Assembly (NCBI GenBank): GCA_003255025.1
Contig: QANY01013229.1
Span: 558,001 to 622,000 of the forward strand
Source of the DNA: Datisca glomerata
Taxonomy: Eukaryota; Streptophyta; Magnoliopsida; Cucurbitales; Datiscaceae
Reading direction: 5' to 3'
DNA: 64,000 nt
The notes under the pieces are model-generated. The model had not been told where the DNA came from, ran no database searches, and saw only the letters and a program-made list of their open reading frames with translations. This document shows, one piece after another, positions 32,976 through 45,461 of the stretch (the stretch's first letter is position 1; each line of letters opens with the position of its first letter). Both the position numbers and the translations under genes were made by a program.

Positions 32976-35900
32976 TTAAAGAACTCCAAAAAAGGGATTT
33001 TTTATAGCAGAGTCCAGCTCAGACCCAGCTAAATTCAGCACTGCCATCTCAACCTTGTTCCTTTGGAGAAACAAGAATTCACCTCCCTCAATTTTCTCAA
33101 ATCCGCACAGCTCCAGAAACTCAATGCCCCCTTTCAATGCCCCAACTCTTTCCTGTTACGTACAAACAATAACGAGTCGGAAAATGGGAGATAGAAATGG
33201 AAGAACTAAAACAAAAGAAACATTAGGAAAAGCGTAAAAGGGAGAGGGTTAATGTTGCTCTAAATAAATCACGATAGTCAAGTCTTCAGTTTGGCTAACA
33301 GAAGTAAACAAGTTTAACGTCCTATAACAGTTTGGACCTTCAGAAGACAACTTTCATCTCTACAACCTAAAGAGAATTTGGTTTTCTCTGGTGGTTGACT
33401 AGAGCCAACGCCTCTTGGGAAGATTTAATATGTGAGTAGACAGTAGGAAAAAAAAATTTGGTTATTTATGGCATTCCCATTAAATCACTCAATGTCAATT
33501 ATCTTTCTCTATGGTACAATTACTAGCAAAGACTACTCTATGCATTACATATCAGAAGCTCTTGTTACTGTCTATAAGTAAACAGAGTCAGAAAGATTTC
33601 ATCAAAAACTTATATGAAGTACGAAAGTAAGAGAGACTTCCTCTCCCTTGGCAGAATCCCATCAAGAATAGAAGCTGTTATATGAAGTCTGTTACCTGGA
33701 AAGATTGGTTTGTGAGTCTAATTTTTCTGAACTTCTCTTCATCGGGATTTTTGGCGACATTCCCCACATAAGTTAAAAGAGTTTGAAATGCTTTCTTCAC
33801 TTTAGCATCATCATCCTAGCCCAACAGAACGCAAGCAAAATAAGTTCAAAATTTCAGTCATAATCCAACTCAAGCAAGATGGGTGAAATCCCAAACAAAA
33901 CAGGTAATTAAGTCATCTCTCTGTGTTGGCTGGGATATTTGGAGCTCATAATTCAAGACATAATTACAAGAAATAGATTTTTGTTGTTTAAATCTTTAAG
34001 ATGTAATCAACATAATTCATATATGCTAAAAGCTAGCTCCAAAACTTGAAGAAAGAAATCTCAATTTGCAAGTTCAAATTTTTCTCTCACATTTAGAAGT
34101 AACGGTTTACCACATATATTTGCCAGTTTACGGAGGTAAAACACAAACAAAAACACAGTGAGTATGGGTTCGAATATAATAAGCTTCCTAAACCACTTGC
34201 GGGACAGAACTTGATATTATTGGCCTTGTGGAGACTTAACCATGGTAACAACATGACAGTGATGCTCAGTATCAAAACACTAAATGTACTTACCTTGTGA
34301 TTCTGTTTTAGAGATCGCAAACACTCTCTCATTTGCTCTGCCTTTGTGGCAGGTTTAACAGGCAACGAGCTCTGCAATTCAGATAAACGTGATACTTAGT
34401 TCATTTGAGCACACACTTTGATCACGTTTTGAATGTCATGATCAGGCTAACATAGGCAACCTCAAACCTTTTTCTCCTCAACCACAGGTGCAGAAGGTTT
34501 TACAGTAGACGGTTCTTCTGGTGGTAATCCAAGCTTCCTTCTTCTTTCTGCCTGTGATGGTATAACAAAGAGGTAAAAAGGTTCATTTTTTAGTTGCGCA
34601 GTCAGACCATCAGTTAACAATTGGCAATACAAGCAAGAAAACATGAGAGAAATATGGCATAATAACACATCATGATAGATTAGAATGTTGAACGAAGTCT
34701 CTTTAACGATCTGTACCTTGTCTTCCTCCAATTTCTGACGAATTTTTTCCCTAGCTCTTTTTTCCTCCTCTTTTTCTGCTTTTCGCAAAGCCATTATCCT
34801 ACAAGAGGAATATGAGTTGTCATCTAAATAGAAAATGAGTTAAACTACCTCAAGAATAAAAAAAGAGATGCATGATAGCATTAAATTTTTTACAACGTAG
34901 AGATAGAAGTAATCCAAAGGATGGGTTAGACAGTTACATACCGTTTTCTTTCATTATCTTCCTCAATTCTCTTTGCTTCTAAGAGCTCCTTGCCTATACG
35001 AATCCTCTCCTGAAATTAAAATATTATATGGTGAATCAATGATGTTTTCTTGTATATTTTCCTAAATTATACGGAAAACTGTGAAAACCACCTCTTTCTT
35101 CCTACTAAACTTTCTGGGTCTAAATTCGCAACTTTGTGAGTGTGCGGGNNNNNNNNNNNNNNNNNGGTTTAGGAGTTAAATCTAAAGGTGGAAGAAAAAT
35201 GGAAAACCACACAAGCAGCTAACTAAGACCACAATCAACAGATGGTATTTTACATAGAACATGACTTGTCAATGAACCTGAAGTTTATCGAGAGTATAGA
35301 CAGTACTACAAAACTACAAGTGAATGGGATTAGGATTGTCGACAGTTGGATCACCAAACTGCCAAAAAATTACCGACCTAGGCCGTCTAATCAGATCTGG
35401 ATGGCCCATATCGACTAACCAAAAAGCCAAAAACAGAAGAAGTTATTTTTCAAACACAGGGCAGTACAGCCCAATCTAGGCCATTCAGATCAGAACGGTC
35501 TGATTGGGCTGAACTGCCCTCTGCTGCCAACGGCAGAGGGTCCTCATCCCAAGTGAATGCAATGAAAAACTAAAAAGTACCTTTTCCTTTTCCCTTTCCA
35601 TTCTCCTTTCTTCCTCTTCTTTCTTCTTACGAGCACGTTCCCTTGAGATAAGGATAAAATGAGCATTTATCATGTGAGAGAAGGATCATGAATAACAACC
35701 ACACCTTCATTACATCCATGCCACATGGTATTAACATCATTTTTCATCTACTTAACTAAAAAATTTGAACGACATTCATTACCTTAGCTCCTGTTGTTTC
35801 GCCTTCAATTCTTCTGGTGTAAGAGAAGGTTTTGGAGCCTCGACCTTTGTGTTCATAGGTATCTGAGATTAATTAGACGTTAAATTCAGACTCAGACGCA

Positions 35901-38295
35901 CAAACACACAGAAAGAAACTGAAAAAAAAAACGAAATAGAAAGGCAGTTGCCTTTAAACAGAGAAGTGGTTTTATTTTTTCATCAGTTGATCAAGAATAA
36001 TAGTTTGAGCCATATTAACCACTGACCGTGTGGTCTAATGATGTAACCTTAGTAAAACAAAACAAACGACGGCCATATCTCCTCTACAACTCCATGAAGG
36101 GAGGGTCATGCAAGGCAAAGGCCAACTATGCAAGAGAAGTGAAAATTCCACAAGCAGAAGCACAACACATTGGTGGATAATCAAGTAGGGAAAAAGACTA
36201 AAGAATCTGATTCATATTCATATACAATCATTATAATTATAAGTACTAAACATCTCCTCCACAATTCCATTTTGGTCATAATGCACTCCCGAATTAATAA
36301 AAATTGTTTTTACACAAGTGTAAGAGTGATAGGAAGGAAGTCAAACGACAATCGTTGATTTTTTTAACTTTGGGGGCGGGTGGGNCAAGATACAGAGGAT
36401 GAAGTTTGACTAGCTGCTTCTCCAACCCAGATGGATTCTAGGGCAAAGGGCAGAAAATGCACATAATGACAATAAGAAGCATCAGAAGAGGTATCATACC
36501 AAAGGCATCTGGTCTATGTCTGCTTCATTCTCATGTTCAACTATCCAATTGACAGCAGCTTCAAGTCCGGAATTACCTGGAGAAGATAATATTGAATATT
36601 CAGATAGAGATGACAAAGAGACTAGAAACTATCAAATAAACAATGAATGATCCAAAGGTGATAAAACACCACAAATAATTGGATTATTAGAAAAATGTAA
36701 GTGAAGGAGATTGTGCATCATCAAACTAACTGGAAAAATGAAGAGCTCTAGTGGCCCGTGCTGTTGTGAAACCCATTGCTTCAAGTTCTTCAAGCAGTTT
36801 TTTGTCAACTTCTGGCACAATCATTTCTAGATGAAGAACAAAGAATGATGAAGCATAAATAAGTAACCGGCCACAAGGGAGGGGACTGATGAGTTAGTAG
36901 ACGGCAATACAGAAAATAAGTAGCAGAACTAAAAGTTAGCTTCCTTTCCCCCCTTCTGCTCCAATATTACTGGTTGCTTGATCTTAATGATAAAAATTAG
37001 AGCAATCTTGAGATGAGACCATGGAAATTTCTTCAAGAAAAAGAATGACTTTGATTGTATTTGCTCTTTGAGTATTTAAACCATTTGATTAAGCCATACA
37101 TGAGCAAAGATATTTAAAACACGACTATAACCATTCGTTCAATAATTGAACTCTATTCTTAGTGTTATAACGAGACTTAGGTAAACAATACCTATAAGAA
37201 TCAGACCTGTAAAGCATTCCAATGTGAACAGTGACAAAAGCTGCATCATTTAGAATTAATTTTGACAGTGTACAACCGTACCTTCTGTTCCTTTAGTGTA
37301 CAAACATTTTTACTGAGAATGCAAATTTAATTGTTATGAAGAATACAGCAGATCGTTCACAATCTCATTTGACGAACACAGCCTGCCTCCGATAAAATCT
37401 TAAAGAAACACTGGTACCTTCAGGCTGACTAGAACTAGCATCAGCAGTCTCCACTGTTTCTGCAGCCACCTTCGGGACCTCTAAACTTATCGGTTTTGCA
37501 GCTTCTGAAGTTTTATCTGCGAACTCGGAATGTCCGGTTCTTTTTGTGTGCAAATCACTTTCCTTTACGAATGAAAATGAGGAAAATTAAGATATGATCC
37601 GTTTGGTAGTATTAAGGAAGTAGACAAAACAAAAACAAAGTGGCAGACGCTAAACTATAATAGATCTCAGAAAGAGGCTGGCAGTTGGAAGAATTAAACA
37701 AAACCTCATTGTAAACAACACGTTTTAGAAAAAATATTTCATATTCCTATCTCGAGCCCCCAACAAAAGGTTTAGAACAAAATAAGAGTCTATGAGATAT
37801 TTTATGTAGAAAAATGTATTATATCAAAACTATGGAACTAGATGCAGGATCTGAAATTGTAACTTCATTAGAAAGATCTTAATGCTACAGACATAATAAA
37901 CTAATGAAATCGAACTGAATTTCCATTGACCACGAAATCAAACCATAGTACAAATCTAAAGAAAGACAAACTAAAATTCAAAGCTTAGTTGCGTTTAAAA
38001 CATGTAATAGCTTCTAAAATTTGCAATTTTCCTGGAATGCCACATCTTCGAAAGCCAATTCCATTCGGGAGGACTAAAAACCACAACTTCCAGAAAACTT
38101 ATGACAATGATCTTATTTATTTCATACGGTTTTGGATCGGCAAGGTTTGCCGCAGGTGGTACAAACAAGGTTGAGGACGGCCTCGGTGGACTCGGAGAAA
38201 TTGGAGTGGGAGGTGAGCTCGGCATGCTCTTGAGCTTCTTCTACAGACCGCAGGAGGGCTCCACAGTCTCCGCACTTCAGAGATAAGCCCGCCAT
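32976..38295 (-). CDS. UBA and PUB domain protein with two N-terminal zinc-finger motifs (At1g04850-like)
   Basis: Twelve coding exons, all GT-AG and phase-consistent, give 411 codons: 38295-38128, 37562-37418, 36826-36731, 36576-36500, 35862-35783, 35641-35581, 35009-34942, 34798-34717, 34551-34468, 34371-34294, 33815-33696, 33152-32976. The start is the ATG at 38295 ([12 protein letters not shown]). Residues 8-30 and 45-67 both fit CX2CX12HX5H. About 109-160 is a UBA domain ([19 protein letters not shown], then [13 protein letters not shown]). About 180-285 is a charged Arg/Lys/Glu coiled coil. About 290-405 is a PUB domain ([38 protein letters not shown]). UBA binds ubiquitin and PUB binds the CDC48/p97 tail, so a cytosolic or nuclear proteostasis adaptor is inferred. 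It is the only apparently intact gene here. Confidence 0.93.
35149..35165. other. Assembly gap (17 N)
   Basis: It lies in the intron between exons 6 and 7 of the UBA-PUB gene, so coding is unaffected. Single Ns also occur at 36385 (intron) and 47824. Confidence 0.99.
35459..35540. repeat. Intronic inverted repeats (two adjacent hairpins)
   Basis: GGGCAGTACAGCCCAATC (35459-35476) pairs with GATTGGGCTGAACTGCCC (35502-35519) with one mismatch over 18 bp and a 25-nt loop that itself has a short dyad. Right after it, CCCTCTGC and GCAGAGGG form a second stem. Both lie in intron 6 of the UBA-PUB gene. Confidence 0.8.
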
Positions 38296-38339
38296 TGATC
38301 CAATAACTTAGAGATACTTCCCGTGGAAGCATAGAAAGC

Positions 38340-40084
38340 CCTCGCTGCAGAGGTTGTGTTAATGTGAGAAATATGAGATATTTTTACACATACAACTAAT
38401 GAAAAGCCCTTAAGATTTGAAAATATTTATCTTTAAACAATTAAAAAAATCTACAATAAATAAATATAATGACTGAAAATTAATCTTATATTTAATATGA
38501 AAGTAATTAAAATTAATTATTTATAGAGTGAATGCAATTTTTTTATCATCAAAGAGAATATAATTAACTCCAACATTAAGTGTGCATAAAAGAGAAGTGA
38601 CTGAAATGAGATTATTAAGAATGATTAACATTAGTTGACGAAATTCTAAATTTTATGGATAACATTTTCGTCGACAAATTACTAATCTTTATAATAATAA
38701 AGCGTATATCTCACTAAAATTAGATATTATCTTGTGTTGATATTAATATTAGCTCGTATGTTTTTTATTCATGAAAAAAAAACTTCCAAAAATCTTTAAA
38801 ATTTGTTTCAGCATTATTTTTCATATATCATAAATACTGTGCACAAAATATTGTGGGTTGTTTTAGAAATATTCAAAAAAGAATATATAAGTGGAAAATC
38901 TAATAAACAACTGTCTCAATGATGTCTCATAAAAGTTATGTCATACACCGTTGAAACTTAAATTTTAGTTAACAATCAAGAAAATTGAAATAAAATTAAT
39001 ATTTGGAAAATCAAGGTCTTCGTCACCTCCAATAATAATAATACTTAACATGTGATCTCTTGCTCTTATCTTTCGTCCATTATCACAGCTAAATCAAAAA
39101 AATAAAAATAAAATAGAAAACTACAATGATATATAACCGAACATATGGAGTTAAATAGAATTTATGATAAAAAGTAAATGACATAATTAAAACAAAAATT
39201 CACATAAAATCATAACAACTACTAACATTACAATAGTAAGTTTTATTGAAATATGAAGAATATTAGTATATTTACTCAAAAAATTAAAACCTATTTATTA
39301 TGTAACTAAACGAAATAACAAATTAGAATTAATATTGACAAATAAAAAACTTTAAATAAATAAATAAATGTCACGCACATTTACCTCATAAAAAGAGACG
39401 CACTGACATGAACTTTAACTATTATTGTACACGCCTCATCTATGAATAAATATTAGTATATTTACCACAAAAATGAAAAACTTAATTAAGTAACTAAAAG
39501 AAATAACAAATTGATAAAAAAATTAACAATTAACAAATTTCTATGAATACATGTCATAAACATTTTACTTATAAAAAACGATGCACTCACATGACCTCTA
39601 AATATTAAATATTAGTGTAGAGACTCCATCTTTAGAAACTAATTAAAACCCACAAAATTGATAGATTTCTTAAAGTTTGAATTTTCATTGTTGTAAAAGT
39701 GTTGTTCACCTGAAAACCTGTATGTTGGAAATAGACAACCTCGAAAACTTTGAAAATTGAGAGGGAAATGAAAAAAAATGAACAATTCTAACTTCAAAAC
39801 TGGACAATATTTTAATCATCACCACTCATGATTTAAGTGTTGTGATATGGGTTAACAATACTCGGTATGATCTCGTCATGATTTAAGTATTGTGGTATGT
39901 GTATTTATTTATATTTAACATATTAATTGACATTAATTAATCAATTTCATATGACACAATAAAATTTTGAATAGTGACATATGACGCAATAAGAATTATA
40001 GAACAATGACACATGACATCATAAGAGAATTGCATACTAAAGTTAATATATATAAGATTTAAACACTATGCTAAAAAATTTAGG
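38340..40084. other. AT-rich upstream region of the UBA-PUB gene, no other gene
   Basis: The proximal part must hold the UBA-PUB promoter, but no distinctive element stands out. A diverged duplication of about 187 bp spans 39255-39640 (ATTAGTATATTTAC at 39262 and 39449, followed by similar ACGCACATTTACCTCATAAA-type text). Confidence 0.5.
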
Positions 40085-41266
40085 GATGATACATATTTAG
40101 CCCTCATACTTTTAGCCCCAATTCAATATGACCCTCAGACTTTGAAAGCATTCAATTTCAACCCAACACTTCTTATAATGTGTCGATGTAACCATTATGT
40201 TAAAATCCGTTAGTGAGACTTGACATAACTAATAATGCGGCACGCATGGGATCTAAAAGTTACACGACCAACAAAAAATAACAACTTCATGTTTCTTGAG
40301 ATCTCTACACAACAGTTGACGGTCCTCGAGATCCTATCACATCAGTCGTAACTCTTCGAACCCATTTCATAAGATGATTATTAAATAGTAAAAAATTAAT
40401 AATAAATGTAAACGATCAATTTTAACAATATGTACTGGTTATTTAGTCCTCGTTGTAGCAGTCGATTGTTCTCCAACACTCTGAGATTGGTGCATACTAG
40501 CAGCAACCTCAGAACAGATAGTTGCCCTAGTAGCACTCCATAAAAGGTCGTTGAGTGCTTTCCCTTTGAATTTTTTTTGCATAATTGGCATATAAATGCC
40601 TAACATAACACCTATGATTGGCTCTAGGCATTAAAGCCTTTATAGTTTCACATAAACCCTACAAATAAATTAATTAAAACAAATAAAAAAATGAATACAA
40701 GTATCCATATAAATGCCTAAATAACTTGTAAAAGATAATATAAGCATTAGTACATTTTGTTCGTCTAAGATTATAGTCCAAACACGTTTCTCTCGTGTGC
40801 CTATGTCCTTAAGTAGATTCATTAAAAACCAAGTCCATGTCTCCTTGTTTTTTGACTCCACGGCAGCATAAGCAATTGGGAAGATATTATCGTTTGCGTC
40901 CTTCCCAATCGCAACAAGCAAGTGACCCCCAAAATTACACTTCAAACGACAACCATCTATGGATATTATCGGTCCACATCCATCAAGAAATCCCTTCCTA
41001 CACGCGTCCAAACAAACATATATTCTTTAAAACAATAAGATCTCTCCTTTCACCCCAATGGTACTTCCCGAATTTCATTTTTAATTGCTTCACAATAATC
41101 CCACACTTTTTTATATTGCACCACTAAACACCCTCGAATCTTATCCAATGTTTTTCTTTTCACCCTAAAGCATTTATCGAATGATGCAATGACTTCATGA
41201 TTATCCCTTAACAAACCTTTCAACACCGATAAATCCATGTTAGGTGAGTTAAGAATCAACTCCAAG

Positions 41267-42260
41267 TAAGGGGGCAACCAGGCGGGGCCGACCTGGTTCA
41301 TGGGTCAGGCCCGAGCCTTTCTAGACAGTTCACGGGCCAGTTCTGGGCAGGGACACCTGATAAGGGTGGCCCATAACGAACCGCTGAACTGGCCCATGGC
41401 GGGTCGGTCGGGCCGATTCACGGGCTAGTCCCAGTTAAATAACCGGTCTAGCCTGTTTCCTCTCCGTTTAATGTGATTTAATTCTAAAAAATATGGATGG
41501 AGAGAGTTGAACCTTGGCGGGGAATAGATGAAGTGTATGAATTACCACTAAGCTATATAGAAGTCATGTTACTTTCTTATAATTATTTTATTTTATTACT
41601 TTAAAATCTCAATAAAAAAAACTTGTAGTGATAAGTAAAATAATTATTTATTTATTGAATTCATAAATTAGTGATATTCATATTCATGTAAAATCTAAAA
41701 ATATAATGAATAATTAATAACTAATTTATAATTCATATTCATTAACAGAATAAAAAATATTAGGAATATTAAACCAATATTTTTTAAAGTTTTCATGCAT
41801 CTAATTTTTCATTGAATAAAATATTCATTTAAATAAAAAATATTATTTTTTATTTAATTAAATATGTTTATCTCAAAAATAGATTATTTGAAATTCTGAT
41901 AAAATGTGTTAAAAATAATAAGAATATATTTTAAACAATATATTTAACAAGGGTTGCTTTGATCTATTAGTAAAGAATATGATTTATAAGGGAGATGTCA
42001 AGGTTTCAAAGTTCACTACATGCATAGTTGTTCAAATTTTTAGACAAAAAAGTGGATTGACGGGCCGGACCGGGCCATAGGCCTTGAAAACAAGGCCAGT
42101 GATGGCCCAGACTTGGTCCACGGGCCTTAACCGGAGCGGTACTATTCAAGATCGGGTCGGGCCATATTATAACGGGCAGGGCCGAGGCTGGATTATAACG
42201 GGCATGGCCAGGCCGGTTAAGTATCTTTCGCGGGCGAAACTGACCCATTTGCCACCTCTA
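41267..42260. mobile_element. Non-autonomous hAT element (994 bp) nested in the MULE transposase
   Basis: A perfect 8-bp duplication ACTCCAAG flanks it (41259-41266 and 42261-42268). The ends TAAGGGGGCAACCAGGCGGG and, inverted, TAGAGGTGGCAAATGGGTCA are of plant hAT type, and both subterminal zones are rich in CGGGCC/GGCCCG motifs. Deleting the element and one duplication restores the MuDR text TSTWITKRYLELILNSPNMD. The centre is AT-rich without a transposase. Confidence 0.88.
41500..42000. repeat. Inverted pair of tRNA-like segments inside the nested hAT
   Basis: On the minus strand about 41563-41500 reads TAGCTTAGTGG (an exact A-box match), followed about 40 nt on by AGGTTCAACTC (near B-box). 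On the plus strand about 41950-41998 reads a degenerate TGATCTATTAGTA followed by AAGGTTTCAAAGTTC. These are not real tRNA genes; cloverleaf arms are not complete. Confidence 0.45.
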
Positions 42261-44030
42261 ACTCCAAGTACCTTTTCGTTATCCAAGTTGATGTGACATT
42301 TCTATTCTTTCTTGCTTTAGCACAATTGGTATGTTAAGGGGTGAAAGTCTTGATTTGAAATGATTCTTTCTTTTGAGTAATGGATGCATACATTTTTCAT
42401 CCACAAATCCTTCTCTTTACATACTGCAATGACCCTAGTTTTATTATTATTTTTTAAATAGTAATCAAAATTATGTTGAATGGCATACTCCCTCAATGCC
42501 TTTTTGAAAACAATGTGATCACTAAAAATCAACCCCTTCTCTAGTGTAATTGGCCTACCCAAGTGAATTGCTTCATGGAACTCAGGATATGACGGATGAA
42601 TTTCTTAATCTGATGAATCAACCAGATCTCTCAATTGGTCACTATCATACTCCGATTCAAATACACTAGGCTCATCAATCACTTTTTCTTTGCTTCTTTT
42701 GTCATTATTATGACTCTTACTACCAAACCATTTGTTCAAGTCATCTTCATTTGTGTGAAATTGATTTACATTGACAAAAAAATATTCTTTGTCATCTACC
42801 CCATCCTCAGGCTCACTAAAATCCTGCAACACTTCACTAGACCTACTATCATTATCATCCTCCTCCTCAATAACAGGTTCATGTAATTTAGTACTTGGGG
42901 ATGCAGGTGCAAGTGGAGATGCAATACTAGGTGCAGGTATACTGCATTCTCCTTGACTTTCAATAAACTTATTCAATGCATGTGACACATAAACTTGCAG
43001 CAAATCATGACCAAATAACTCCAGTTGAGAGAACATTTCATGCATATCAGCATCAGGACGCATAGGCTTTAACATGCTTAAGTCCTCATGTGAAAATTTA
43101 TACCTGATATATTGTCATATCCTATTTCTTCCGTTGTACCTTTACAGAACAAAGCAACTTTATAGAACAAATAAAACTTTACAGAACAAAACAAAGCTAG
43201 CCAAAACAACTTTATAGAATAAAACAAAGTCAAACACAAAACAGTCCAGACCCCCATAATTGTGCATCAACAAATAACCCCATAAACAATAGCAAAGATA
43301 AATTTGTGCATAACAAATACAAGACGAAACTGCATAACAGAAACCAACCAGAACCTGAAACTCTAAAAACCAACGAGAACTTGGAACTCCAGAAACAAAC
43401 GAGAACCTGAAACCACATATACATATAACAGAAATCTAGCGAACCCATAAACCGCATAGATAAAACCCTATAAAACCAACGAGAAATCAATACAGAACAA
43501 AAATCGAGCGAATCGAGAACATAAATCAATGAACCCAGAACAAGAACCAACGAGAACATAAATCGAGTCATATATGTCAATTATCGCCAAAATAGAAAAC
43601 ACAAATCGAGCCATGAAAACCTAAAATTGGAAAAAAAAGGAATAATCAAAATTGAGTACATACCCGAAAGAATTTCTCAAGAAATTTTGACCTCTTAACC
43701 CCCAAATCTGGCAAATAAATGGAACCCTAGCCCTCTTCCATCTCCGTAGCGCGATGAAACATTTCCCCCTCCCCTGTAATTTTTGATTTAAGGCTATAAC
43801 AATTAACTCCGCTTCCGTTAACAGACCTGTTAACGGACGTTAGGGCACGTGCCACGCACATGCCTTTATAAGGTTATTTTTTACGAATTTCTAATGTGAG
43901 TATATTTTGCAGTTTAGTCAAAGTGTAATGATATAAAAATATAAAAAAGTATAGGGATATAGTTTGCAGTTTTGTCAAAGTACATTGATGTATTTTGCAT
44001 TTTAGTCAATTTTTAGTACAGAAAACTTTT

Positions 44031-44681
44031 GATTTTTGACCCACTAAATTTTCAATTGTGACTCCATTAAGTTTCTTAAGTTTTAGAGTTTATTTTCAGT
44101 TTTAACCTTACATAATATTTATTTTTAACCCCTAAACTAAAAATCCCTAAAGTCCCCAAATCCCCTCAAATCTCACCATGTAGACGAGTCGTCCTCCCCG
44201 ACCGGGCAAATCGACGACTGGCGTCTCCATTCGTCGACCGTCCGAGACACCGAGCAAATCTGAGCAAATAGACGGCCAGGCGTGTATAAGTCTCTCTCTT
44301 TGCTCTCTATTATCTATCTACTCTCCGTCCCCTTTCTACTCTTTGCTCTATATGTTTCTCAATTCTTGTAGAAGTTCTTGATTCTTGATCGTTGCCTTTT
44401 GCGGTTCTTCGACCGACCGATGACCATATTCTCTCTCTTCTCTTGACGCACAAAAATCGAAATCGCAAGCACACTCTCTTGATCGCACAAAAATCATAAG
44501 CGCACTTCCTGTCATTTCTTTGTACTTGTGTGGAATTTATGTAAATGGCCATTGTTTTAGGAAGTAATCTAGAAAGATTTGGTACATCTTGGCTCTTTGT
44601 CATTGCCGATTATAAATAAAAATAATAATAAACACCAAATTCTAGTCAATGTTCTCCTGTGCTTCACAATAAAGCATGGAT
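44031..44681. other. Unassigned spacer
   Basis: Slightly GC-richer than its surroundings, with a CT-rich tract at 44285-44345. No frame, repeat family or RNA recognised. Confidence 0.35.
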
Positions 44682-44832
44682 TCTGATGGTGAAATTGTCA
44701 AACTGAAGTACCTGAACGAGAATGTTTTGGTTTTTAATGGTGAAATAAATTTCAATCATTCGGTCAGGCAACAACAGCAAGTAGAAACAATCATTCGCAT
44801 TCTCATTCAGGTACTTCAGTTTCACCATCAGA
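44682..44832. repeat. Inverted repeat forming a long hairpin
   Basis: The arm 44682-44724 (TCTGATGGTGAAATTGTCAA then ACTGAAGTACCTGAACGAGA) pairs with 44798-44832. The right arm lacks an 8-nt block and has one further substitution, otherwise the 35 nt are complementary; the loop is about 73 nt. No known element family recognised. Confidence 0.8.
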
Positions 44833-45440
44833 AACCAGAACTTTATAATACAAATTAGAACACAAAATCGTTGATTTAAGCTGCAACACAAATAGTAAGT
44901 ACCAAACTCTTCTACTTAAGCATGAATACGATATTCATCTCCTAATAATTGCAATGCTACTAAATAAATTTCAATCATTTTTGTTGTTTTAATAATTCTT
45001 CTACTTAAGTTTTGAATTTGGAATTTACATGCTTAATCACTAAGACCACTAATTTAATCAATGCTATTAGGAATCTAATTTTATGGTTGAATGTTTATTA
45101 AGAATCTGATTTATGCTAAAATGAAAAAGATGTCCCAATTAGAGTAGGTACAATGTTAATTAGCAACTCTCTTAGGGTGATAATAAAACCACAGAAGTAG
45201 ATAATTTCCAGTAATAGTATGCCCTCTTTCCCATTCCATTTCTGAATATACATCCCATTGGCAGATTCTTGAGACCGAGTCCTCATGGAATTCAACTATC
45301 CCTCACCCCACGTTCAGCTAATATGGTTGAACTTAGAAATAACTGAAACATAACTAAGAAAAGAAATGCAGAAGAAGAAGTACATATATATGCTGGAACT
45401 TAACTAAGAAAAGAGAATAAAGTGTTGACTGAAGGTTGTT
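44833..45440. other. Unassigned AT-rich spacer
   Basis: The right part is probably the 3' untranslated end of the downstream gypsy relic, but no LTR or PPT could be defined. Confidence 0.35.
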
Positions 45441-45461
45441 GATATGGGCTGGCTGATGTAG

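Larger units (their letters stand above)
40445..43110 (-). pseudogene. MuDR-type transposase relic, C-terminally deleted
   Basis: N to C on the minus strand: an acidic N-terminal part (42605-43075, ending SDQLRDLVDSSD), the MuDR N-terminal domain (42317-42562, LEKGLIFSDHIVFKKALREY and VIAVCKEK), then after the nested element SPNMDLSVLKGLLRDNHE and KKVWDYCEAIKN (41050-41301), then the MULE catalytic part (40670-41011, IISIDGCRLKCNFGGHLL, DANDNIFPIAYAAVESKNKE, ETWTWFLMNLL). Below 40670 comes MPRANHRCYVRHLYANYAKK, and then the protein jumps to a short tail with HQSQSVGEQST. The expected remainder including the SWIM finger is missing. Stops separate the pieces. Confidence 0.85.
40085..44030 (-). 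mobile_element. Mutator-like element (MULE) with internal deletion and nested hAT
   Basis: A MuDR-type transposase relic occupies the middle. The outer zones (ACATATTTAGCCCTCATAC around 40090 and, inverted, ATACATCAATGTACTTTGAC around 43990) have the style of MULE ends, but are only loosely inverted, so the limits are approximate. The zone 43110-43620, upstream of the transposase on its strand, contains short repeats of AACCAACGAGAACCTGAAAC. Confidence 0.65.

Noticed and set aside
37989..38332. Four overlapping frames at the 5' end of the UBA-PUB gene
   Set aside because: They are shadows of exon 1 and intron 1; the exon frame starting at 38295 gives the coherent protein.
41500..42000. tRNA genes
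   Set aside because: Only box-like motifs are present; no acceptor and anticodon stems can be drawn for either copy.
43230..43580. 116-codon hydrophobic minus-strand frame
   Set aside because: It arises from short AACCAACGAGAACCTGAAA-type repeats in the MULE leader; no signal peptide or family likeness is convincing.
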